From positions 1 to 64,000 of the forward strand of contig JAVDPC010000016.1 in NCBI GenBank assembly GCA_031296915.1: a DNA stretch of 64,000 nucleotides, read 5' to 3'. This document shows, piece by piece, positions 43,827-50,848 of this stretch. Each line of letters opens with the position of its first letter. Within the stretch, counting starts at the first letter, position 1. The DNA comes from Cerasicoccus frondis. Lineage in GTDB: Bacteria; Verrucomicrobiota; Verrucomicrobiia; Opitutales; Cerasicoccaceae. The notes beneath the pieces are model-generated. The model ran no database searches. It saw only the letters and a program-made list of their open reading frames with translations, and was not told the origin of the DNA. The position numbers and the translations under genes are program-made.

Positions 43827-45578
43827 ATGAGCAAATTCGATCTAAATAACCCGTTCGAAGCCCGCGATTTACGTGAGCTAATGTGGAAGAGCAAAGGGAT
43901 CTTTAATAACTATCTCTTCTGGCGCATTATGAGTGTGGTCTCGGTGGTTCCGTTTCCACTAATCACTCAGCAAGTCATTGACAAAGGTCTCGGCGGTGAA
44001 GATCTCAAGCTGTGCCTGCAGCTTGCCAGCGTGTCGCTCAGCCTGCTCTGCCTGCACATCTTTTCGATGATCAAGGCGGTGCGCCAGTTGGCGGCCAACT
44101 CCCAGGCGCTGACCAATTCCATGCGCGGCCGCATCTTCGCCAAGCTGCAGTGGATGCACTTTGGGTTCCTGGACAGCACGCAAACTGGACGCCTGCTCTC
44201 CAAGTACGCCTTTGACACACAGAACGTGGAAATGGCGATGGTGCCCATGGTGTCCACGGTCATTCCCGAGCTGTTTCGCTCCGCCCTGCTCATCTGCGCG
44301 CTTGGCTTCCTGAACCCTTGGCTGCTGCTGTTCATCTCCATTGCATTGCCACCGGTATTTGTCATCCGCTGGATATTCATGCGTCGCCTCGAACAGTCCA
44401 ACGAGCACGTTCGACGCGCCCGCGAAAAGCTCACGGGCCACGCCAACGAATTTATTTCGGCCATACGCCTGGTCCGCGGGTTTGGTCAGGAAAAGCCAGT
44501 CGAGGAAAACATGGGCTCGATTAGCGGCAACTATTCTGAGCACCGCCGCATACAAATGGAGCTCAATCAGACGTTTGGCTGGGTCGTCTTTTCGATGTTC
44601 GCATGCATCGAGATCCTGGCCGTCGCCTGCGGCTCGATCCTCGTGCTCCACGACCAACTGACCCTCGGCGCCCTCGTGGCGATGGTCGGCTCGCTGCCCG
44701 TCATCCTCGCCCCGGCGCAAATATTGGCGCAGTTTAACCTGCAGTACATGCAGGGGCAGGAAGCTTACCGATCAATCAAAGAGCTGGTGGACTCCGGCTA
44801 CGTCGAGCAGTGGAAAGGCCAAGCCAAACCCGAACCGCTCAATGCGAAGATCGACATCCGCAACGTTTCGTTCCGCTACGACCGGTCGGAAAAATACGCC
44901 ATTCAAGGGATGAACCTGTGCATCAAGCCAGGCCAGCACGTCGCCTTCGTTGGCGCCAGCGGCTCCGGCAAGAGCACCATGGTCAACCTGATCCTCGGCC
45001 TGTATCCGCCGACGGAGGGCGAGATCAGCATCGACGGCGTGCCTCAAGGCGAGTTGGCGATCCGCTGGTTCCGGCGCCACTGCGCCATCGTGATGCAGGA
45101 CAATCTGCTCATTTCCGGCTCCATCGCCGACAATCTGCGCTTCGCCAAGCCCAACGCCACGCACGAAGAAGTGATCCACGCAGCCAAGGTCGCCAATGCC
45201 TGGGATTTCATTCAGGACATGCCCCATGGTCTGGAAACCAAAGTCGGCGAACGCGGCGTCGCCCTCTCCGGCGGACAGCGTCAACGCATCGCCATTGCGC
45301 GCGCCGTGTTGCGTGACCCGGTATTGCTCATCCTCGACGAGGCCACCAGCGCGCTGGACAACGAAAGCGAGCACATTGTGCAGGAGGCGCTGGAGCGCGT
45401 CGCCCGCAACCGAACGACGATTACCATCGCCCACCGCCTGAGCACCGTGCGCAAAGCCGACCGCATCGTCGTGCTCAAGCACGGACGCGTCATCGAAATG
45501 GGCGCCTACAGCGAACTGGCGGAAAAGCCCGGCGGCGCCTTTGCCGACCTGCTTTCCTTGCAAAGCGCTAACCACTGA
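43827..45578 (+). CDS. ABC exporter half-transporter (MsbA/BmrA type)
   Basis: 583 aa from ATG 43827 (MSKFDLNNPFEARDL); an upstream TTG frame adds nothing family-like. Six-helix membrane domain (about 30-310) then the ATP-binding domain: Walker A VGASGSGKSTMVNLIL, Q-loop CAIVMQDNLLISG, signature ALSGGQRQRIAIARAVL, Walker B LLILDEATSALD, H-loop TIAHRLSTV. It works as a homodimer. Substrate is not evident. Its 3' end overlaps the convergent VIT-like gene by 11 bases. Confidence 0.94.
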   Translation: MSKFDLNNPFEARDLRELMWKSKGIFNNYLFWRIMSVVSVVPFPLITQQVIDKGLGGEDLKLCLQLASVSLSLLCLHIFSMIKAVRQLAANSQALTNSMRGRIFAKLQWMHFGFLDSTQTGRLLSKYAFDTQNVEMAMVPMVSTVIPELFRSALLICALGFLNPWLLLFISIALPPVFVIRWIFMRRLEQSNEHVRRAREKLTGHANEFISAIRLVRGFGQEKPVEENMGSISGNYSEHRRIQMELNQTFGWVVFSMFACIEILAVACGSILVLHDQLTLGALVAMVGSLPVILAPAQILAQFNLQYMQGQEAYRSIKELVDSGYVEQWKGQAKPEPLNAKIDIRNVSFRYDRSEKYAIQGMNLCIKPGQHVAFVGASGSGKSTMVNLILGLYPPTEGEISIDGVPQGELAIRWFRRHCAIVMQDNLLISGSIADNLRFAKPNATHEEVIHAAKVANAWDFIQDMPHGLETKVGERGVALSGGQRQRIAIARAVLRDPVLLILDEATSALDNESEHIVQEALERVARNRTTITIAHRLSTVRKADRIVVLKHGRVIEMGAYSELAEKPGGAFADLLSLQSANH

Positions 45579-46257
45579 CGCCAAAGAAGTGGCCGACCAA
45601 ACCGGTCACCATCATCGCCAAGGCGCCCCAAAACGTAACGCGCACTGACGCACGGATGACGGGCGCGCCACCGGCCTTGGCCGCAATACCGCCCAGGACC
45701 GCCAAGCTGATCAGCGACACGATTGACACGAGCCAGACCAAAACACTGCCCTCAGCGAAGAAGGCCGTGGCCAGCGGCGCCAGCGCGCCGACCGCAAAAG
45801 CGCCCGCTGAAGAAAACGCCGCCTGCAAAGGGCGCGCCGTGGCAATCTCTGTAATGCCCAGCTCATCACGCGCATGCGCTCCCAGAGCATCCTTGGCCAT
45901 GAGTTGGCGGGCAACCTTCATGGCCAGATCTTTGTCTAAACCGCGCTCTTCATAGATCTCGGCCAGCTCGGTCATTTCGTCCGCCGGGTGGATCGCCAGC
46001 TCCTGGCGCTCAAGCTCAAGATCGGCCTCCTCCGTATCGGCTTGGGAATAAACTGAAACGTACTCACCCGCAGCCATCGACATTGCCCCGGCGACCATTG
46101 CAGCGAGTCCGGCGATGAGGACTGCGTCGCGAGGACTGTTCGCTGAAGCCACGCCAACAACGATGCTCGCCGTTGACACGATACCATCATTTGCGCCGAG
46201 GACCGCGGCCCTCAGCCAACCAATACGTTCCGAGCGATGCATTTCCGGCGGCGGCAT
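45568..46257 (-). CDS. VIT1/CCC1-family iron or manganese transporter
   Basis: 229 aa from the Met of MPPPEMHRSERIGWLRA (Met 46296 and Met 46242 are alternatives). Marks of the family: GWLRAAVLGANDGIVSTASIV in helix 1, AGAMSMAAGEYVSVYSQADTEEADLE at the end of helix 2 and a cytoplasmic Glu-rich metal-binding loop, then helices 3-5. Family members move Fe2+/Mn2+ out of the cytosol. Confidence 0.92.
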   Translation of the reverse strand: MPPPEMHRSERIGWLRAAVLGANDGIVSTASIVVGVASANSPRDAVLIAGLAAMVAGAMSMAAGEYVSVYSQADTEEADLELERQELAIHPADEMTELAEIYEERGLDKDLAMKVARQLMAKDALGAHARDELGITEIATARPLQAAFSSAGAFAVGALAPLATAFFAEGSVLVWLVSIVSLISLAVLGGIAAKAGGAPVIRASVRVTFWGALAMMVTGLVGHFFGVSG

Positions 46258-46359
46258 TACCCGATCTGAAATACGGAGGCCCGGAGCTGCAAGCAAAGTT
46301 TACCATGCCATGGGGTATTATCATTGAACCCACGCAAATGCCACTCAACAGTGCCCCTT

Positions 46360-47445
46360 ATGAAGCAGCTACCTTTACTTTTGTTCTGCCTCTTCGCATG
46401 GGTGGGGCTCCCGGCGCAAACCACCAATGAGACGACTGATACGGAAACGACGAAGCTCATCGTCGCCACCAAAGATGCGCCCCCGTTCTCCTTCAAAGAC
46501 GAACAAGGCAAGTGGGCCGGCATCACCATCGAAATGTGGGAGGCCGTGGCGGATAAATTGGGCTACGAATACACCTATGCCGAAAACAGCCTGGAAGGCA
46601 TGTTGCACTCCATCGAAAAAGGAGAGGCCGACATCGCCGCCGCCGCGATTTCTGTCACGGCTGACCGCGCGAAGGTCATGAACTTTACCCACACGTACTA
46701 CGGCTCCACTCTAGGCATCGCCACTTCGTATAAGCAGCAGGGTATCTGGTCGCAGTTATTTAGCCGTGTGTTTACGTGGACCTTCCTGCAAGCCGTGCTA
46801 ACGCTGACCATTGTCCTGCTGATTGCTGGCGCACTGGTTTGGGTGTTTGAACGGAATCACAATAAAGACCATTTTGGCGGCAAGCCACTGCATGGCCTCG
46901 GCGCCGCTTTCTGGTGGTCCGCCGTCACCATGACTACGGTTGGCTACGGCGATAAAGCGCCGACCACCGCCGGCGGTCGCATCATCGGTCTCATTTGGAT
47001 GTTCACTTCGATCATCATTATTTCCGGAATGACTGGCGCCATCGCCACCGCCTTAACCGTTGGCTCGCTGACTCCCCGCGTCAAAGGCCCTCAAGACTTG
47101 CATCGGGTGCACGTGGGCACGATTCAGGGCTCCGTGGCGGACAGCTATTTGGAGTCGGTCGGCATTCACCCCACTTATTACAACTCAGTGCAGGAAGGCC
47201 TCCAGGCGGTGTCCGACCACTCACTCGACGCCTTTGTCAACGACCACGCAATCATCGGCTACTGGGCAGGCAAAGACTTCGCTGGTGATATCGATGTGCT
47301 CCGCGACACCTTCGAGCCCAGCTATCTCGCCTTGGCCATGCCACTCGATAGCGAGCATCAGCGCGCCATCGACATCGCCATGTTGGAATACATCCAGACC
47401 CCGGCCTGGGACGCCCTTTTGCAAAAATACCGCGCAGCGCAGTAA
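46360..47445 (+). CDS. Ligand-gated potassium-type channel (GluR0-like)
   Basis: 361 aa from ATG 46360. Signal peptide ends near GLPAQ. The first half of a periplasmic solute-binding domain (KLIVATKDAPPFSFKDEQGK ... YYGSTLGIATSY) is followed by a membrane block: helix 1 (LTLTIVLLIAGALVWVFER), pore loop with the K+-type filter TVGYGD near residues 193-198, helix 2 (IIGLIWMFTSIIIISGMTG). The second half of the binding domain follows (VHVGTIQGSVADSYLESVGI ... ). This is the architecture of prokaryotic ionotropic glutamate receptors such as GluR0. The stop abuts the convergent gene's stop with no gap. Confidence 0.9.
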   Translation: MKQLPLLLFCLFAWVGLPAQTTNETTDTETTKLIVATKDAPPFSFKDEQGKWAGITIEMWEAVADKLGYEYTYAENSLEGMLHSIEKGEADIAAAAISVTADRAKVMNFTHTYYGSTLGIATSYKQQGIWSQLFSRVFTWTFLQAVLTLTIVLLIAGALVWVFERNHNKDHFGGKPLHGLGAAFWWSAVTMTTVGYGDKAPTTAGGRIIGLIWMFTSIIIISGMTGAIATALTVGSLTPRVKGPQDLHRVHVGTIQGSVADSYLESVGIHPTYYNSVQEGLQAVSDHSLDAFVNDHAIIGYWAGKDFAGDIDVLRDTFEPSYLALAMPLDSEHQRAIDIAMLEYIQTPAWDALLQKYRAAQ

Positions 47446-48645
47446 CTACTGCATCAGGCTCTCCAACGCATCGACCGGATTCTCCGCAGCGAGGGCTGTG
47501 CGCAGTTGCTTTGCATCGCAAAGTAAGCGGTACGTAACCGAGCGTGATGAGCCGCGACGCTCCACGCCGATACGCACCTCACGCGCCATCGCTGCAGCGC
47601 CGATGCCCCACGCACGCCATTCGCCAAAAGACTCCGCCAGACTGGACCCCGAGAGAAACGCTACCGTTGGCACACCCGCCGCCGACAACTCCAGCGCCCC
47701 CCGGGCCTGTTCGATATTGGTAATTTCGGCAAAGACCGCCACTGCGGCGTCCAGCGCAAAGACTGTCTTTAACGCATCGCCCAAAGATGGCTGCGCCTCA
47801 TCCTCGCCGTAAACTATTTCGGTGAGAAATCCTTCGCGACGCAGTGTTTCCCGGCGCGAGAGCAATACGCCGGTTCGCTGCTCCGGACATAGGCGACGCG
47901 CGATCGAGAGCAGGTGAAAAGCGCCTGGCAAATCCCGTGGACTCGACAGCAAATAAAGCCCGCCTGGCTGCTCCAAAGCAGACTCCAACAAAGGGCGCTG
48001 CGCATCCGTTAATTTCCAGATGCGCTCAAAGTCGGGATGATCCTGCTCGAAGCGGATAACGTGCACATGCTCGCTATCAACCGCCACGGCATGCGCCGCA
48101 TGGAAACGCGTCTGCTCGTCATCTGCTGCGTAGGTAAAGGCGGAGCGCGCAGCTGGCATGCTCGCGTCGAGTTGGGCTGTGGCGCATAGACTGGCGGCTA
48201 TCTCTCGCGCCAATTTTAGCTCCAGGGTCGCCAGGAGATTTGTGCTTCCGTCGGTTCGGTAATTCAGCTCTGCGTTCCCAAGCTCCAGATCAATGCGTAA
48301 AGTAAGGCTATCCCATTGGTCCTTGGCCATACGCCGGAAGAAGTCGTTCACCAACGAACTGACTTCGACGACGGCGTCATCTGTGTGACTCACCGAATGG
48401 AGGCCGACGCATACTTTGTCCCGCAAAGCTTCTAACGCGCCGACGTAGGTCGTATGGTTACGTGCAAGTTCATCGAAGAGGCCATCTATCTGCTCGGCGC
48501 TGATGAGCACCTCGTCACGCTTCACCTGGGGCGTTATTTTGCCATCGGTGATAAACCGGTAGAGCGCCGCAATGCTGATCCCCAATCGCTGGGCTGCTTC
48601 AGCGGTGGTGAAGGCTTGCGGATCATCTAAATTGGCTTGCGACAT
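47446..48645 (-). CDS. Excisionase-type HTH fused to a degenerate GspE-like core
   Basis: 399 aa. Residues ~11-58 are a MerR/excisionase helix-turn-helix (FTTAEAAQRLGISIAALYRF then ISAEQIDGLFDEL). The C-terminal ~200 residues follow the order of the GspE/PilB ATPase core: LEQPGGLYLLSSPRDLPGAF stands where active proteins have 'GLILVTGPTGSGKTTTLY', AVAVFAEITNIEQARGALEL where they have '[19 protein letters not shown]', and GVPTVAFLSGSSLAES in the His-box place. Walker A, the catalytic Glu context and the His box are lost, so it should not hydrolyse ATP. I infer a pseudo-ATPase with DNA or membrane-complex binding. Confidence 0.8.
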   Translation of the reverse strand: MSQANLDDPQAFTTAEAAQRLGISIAALYRFITDGKITPQVKRDEVLISAEQIDGLFDELARNHTTYVGALEALRDKVCVGLHSVSHTDDAVVEVSSLVNDFFRRMAKDQWDSLTLRIDLELGNAELNYRTDGSTNLLATLELKLAREIAASLCATAQLDASMPAARSAFTYAADDEQTRFHAAHAVAVDSEHVHVIRFEQDHPDFERIWKLTDAQRPLLESALEQPGGLYLLSSPRDLPGAFHLLSIARRLCPEQRTGVLLSRRETLRREGFLTEIVYGEDEAQPSLGDALKTVFALDAAVAVFAEITNIEQARGALELSAAGVPTVAFLSGSSLAESFGEWRAWGIGAAAMAREVRIGVERRGSSRSVTYRLLCDAKQLRTALAAENPVDALESLMQ

Positions 48646-48648
48646 CGT

Positions 48649-49941
48649 CTACTCCTCCACCTTCAGTTTAACGCCCTTGGCCGGCAGCTTCACCTGCATG
48701 CCCGCCTCTTCAAATGCGCTGCGCAAGTCTTCCACGAGCTGCGTAAAAACCTGCACCGCATTCGCGCGGCATTTCGCCTTGAGCACGGCGCGCACCCCAT
48801 CCGGCGTGACCTCCGCCACGTCGAGCTCCGGCGCAGGATTCTTTAAAATGTGTTCGTTCGAGAGCAACACCTGCGAGGCCAGATCACGCACGTAAGCCAG
48901 CTCCAATGCAGGATTGATCGTCAGGTCGAAGCGGATCGTGCGCTCCTGGTTGCTGGAGTAGTTCTTGATCATGTTGCGCCACAACACGCCGTTGGGCACT
49001 ACGATGCGCACGTTGTCCAAAGTATCGAGCACGGTGCTCGACATGTAAACATTCTGCACCACGCCGATCTGAAACGGCGGCCCAAACTCGATCAAGTCGC
49101 CCTTGTGAAATGGCCGCGCCGCCAGCATCGCCACACCGGCAAAATAGTTGTTAAGCTGCGCGCGCACGCCCAAGCCAATGATGACGCCCGTGATGCCAAA
49201 AGAGGCCAGCATGGAGTTCACCGGAAAGCCCAACGCCTTCAGCGCCGAGATCGTGAACATCACGAGCACGCTGATAAAAATAACGAGCCCCAAATATTCC
49301 GTTATGGCTTCATCCCATTTTTGCGCGGAGCCGAAACGCACGAACAAGGAACGCAGCAACTTCGCCACCAGATAACCGCAGATGAAAATAACGAGCGCCT
49401 CGATCGAGCCCGGTCCATACTTTTCAAATGCCTGCTTGGTCAGCGTCTCGTATTTGTTCGCCTCGTGCGCGACGCTTTCCTGACCCGTGACAACCTTTGC
49501 GGCGTCACTGGCGACATTATCTATCGCATCTGGTTTATCGGCAGTAGTCGCTGGCTTGGCGGCAGTCGATTTGCTCGCGCTGCTGCTAGCAGCATTCGCA
49601 GCGGAATCCGTGGCGCTGGAAGTTGCCGATGGGGTATCCCCCTGCTTGGCTACGTCACTGGCCGGAGCACTTGAGTCACCTGCGGCAGGGGATGCTGCGT
49701 CTGAGGTGGGGGTGGCTGAATCGCTACTTGGCGTCGCATCAACATCGCTCGTTGCCTTGACCGAATCCGCAGCGGGCTCTTGCTCATCACCGCTGCTGGC
49801 TTTATCACGAACCGCCTTTAACACCAGTGAATTGTTGGACTCACTGCCGCCGCTCGTGTCTTTACCAGCCGCAAAGATTGGGCCACTGAAAGTCACACAA
49901 AATATTAGCCAGCCAAGTAGTATGATGCGACGATACGTCAT
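48649..49941 (-). CDS. MscS-family mechanosensitive channel
   Basis: 430 aa. Signal peptide (GWLIFCVTFSGPIFAAG), then a ~120-residue low-complexity Ser/Ala/Asp/Thr region, then the MscS core: three helices with the pore-lining TM3 (VNSMLASFGITGVIIGLGVRA), the beta domain (FHKGDLIEFGPPFQIGVVQN, MSSTVLDTLDNVRIVVPNGVLWRN) and the C-terminal alpha/beta domain. It releases solutes under osmotic down-shock. It starts 3 bases after the end of the HTH/GspE-like gene reading frame on the same strand (upstream of it), so the two are probably co-transcribed. Confidence 0.93.
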   Translation of the reverse strand: MTYRRIILLGWLIFCVTFSGPIFAAGKDTSGGSESNNSLVLKAVRDKASSGDEQEPAADSVKATSDVDATPSSDSATPTSDAASPAAGDSSAPASDVAKQGDTPSATSSATDSAANAASSSASKSTAAKPATTADKPDAIDNVASDAAKVVTGQESVAHEANKYETLTKQAFEKYGPGSIEALVIFICGYLVAKLLRSLFVRFGSAQKWDEAITEYLGLVIFISVLVMFTISALKALGFPVNSMLASFGITGVIIGLGVRAQLNNYFAGVAMLAARPFHKGDLIEFGPPFQIGVVQNVYMSSTVLDTLDNVRIVVPNGVLWRNMIKNYSSNQERTIRFDLTINPALELAYVRDLASQVLLSNEHILKNPAPELDVAEVTPDGVRAVLKAKCRANAVQVFTQLVEDLRSAFEEAGMQVKLPAKGVKLKVEE

Positions 49942-49982
49942 CGATCACCACTGAATCAGGATCGCCCGCGCCGTCAAGCCGC

Positions 49983-50660
49983 TTACACAGTTAGCACTTC
50001 GCGACGTCCACTGCGCAGCGCTTCCAAAATGCGGTCTTCCTTCAACCCGATGTGATTCCACATAAGCTGGCGCGCCTGCGCCACGTTGCGGTCGGCAATC
50101 GCCTCGACGATCGCCAAGTGCTCGGCCGACACTTCCGCCGGACTCGTGCAAACCCCCAGATCGATTCCGTAATAAATCGGCTGCTGGTCTTTATCGAGCG
50201 CGGAAAGAATCGCCTCCTCGAGCAGGAGATTGTCAATGCTCGCCGCGACCGATGCGTGAAAGGCGCGATTGGCCTCACAATAAATACGGTGGCCGTCGGG
50301 ATCGTCCAACTCAGCAGGCACAGTTGCCGCGCGACGCATATCATCGACATCCTGGGCCGAAGCGCGCTCGGCGGCCAGAGCCGCAGCCTGGCTCTCCAAC
50401 ACGCGACGCAACTCGCAAATGTTGCGGAAGGACTCCTCGGTCAATGGCGCCACGCTGAACCCGCAATTCGTTTTCAACATCACCAAACGCTCACCCGACA
50501 AGCGATTGAGCGCTTCGCGCAATGAAGTCCGCGACACCTCCAGCTCCTCGCAAAGCGTTTTCTCGATTAAACGCGCGCCCGGCGGCAACTCACAATGGAG
50601 AATGCGGCGCTTGAGCTCGGCGTAGAGCTGATCGGACAATGCTGCGGGCTTGAAGGACAT
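49983..50660 (-). CDS. GntR-family regulator, FCD subfamily
   Basis: 225 aa. N-terminal winged HTH (LSDQLYAELKRRILHCELPP, ARLIEKTLCEELEVSRTSLREALNRLSGERLV) and C-terminal FCD ligand domain (ICELRRVLESQAAALAAERA; ANRAFHASVA with metal-type His; AEHLAIVEAIADRNVAQARQLMWNHI). FCD regulators sense organic or amino acids. It is divergent from gcvP with a palindrome between them, so autoregulation and gcvP control are likely by inference. Confidence 0.93.
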   Translation of the reverse strand: MSFKPAALSDQLYAELKRRILHCELPPGARLIEKTLCEELEVSRTSLREALNRLSGERLVMLKTNCGFSVAPLTEESFRNICELRRVLESQAAALAAERASAQDVDDMRRAATVPAELDDPDGHRIYCEANRAFHASVAASIDNLLLEEAILSALDKDQQPIYYGIDLGVCTSPAEVSAEHLAIVEAIADRNVAQARQLMWNHIGLKEDRILEALRSGRREVLTV

Positions 50661-50755
50661 AAAAGTTCGTATGTTCGAAAGTCAGTAAGTTCGAAAGTTG
50701 GCTTGAACGTAGCTTCGGAAAATGCCGACCAAACTCTACGCACATACGAACTTTT
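50661..50755. repeat. Inverted and direct repeats in the gntR-gcvP gap
   Basis: AAAAGTTCGTATG (50661-50673) has a perfect 13-base inverted partner CATACGAACTTTT (50743-50755). GTTCGAAAGT is repeated at 50673-50682 and 50689-50698. The sequence type (tracts of GTTCGAAAGTTCGTA) looks like a dispersed intergenic repeat rather than an operator. Confidence 0.65.
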
Positions 50756-50805
50756 GAACCTTACGAACGCATTTCCTCTTGAAAAGAGGGAATAGTCAAT
50801 ATTGT

Positions 50806-50832
50806 AAGATTGTCTGACGATCCGACAATCTT
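50806..50832. promoter_or_regulatory. Candidate GntR/FCD operator upstream of gcvP
   Basis: AAGATTGTC and GACAATCTT form a perfect 9-base inverted repeat around a 9-base centre, 16 bases before the gcvP start. FCD-type GntR proteins typically bind such short TTGTC-like palindromes. A position this close to the start suggests repression by blocking transcription. Confidence 0.65.
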
Positions 50833-50848
50833 CCGAACAAGCTAAATC

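Noticed and set aside
50661..50848. Glycine riboswitch before gcvP
   Set aside because: The gap is filled by simple repeats and a palindrome; no tandem glycine-aptamer pattern is visible.
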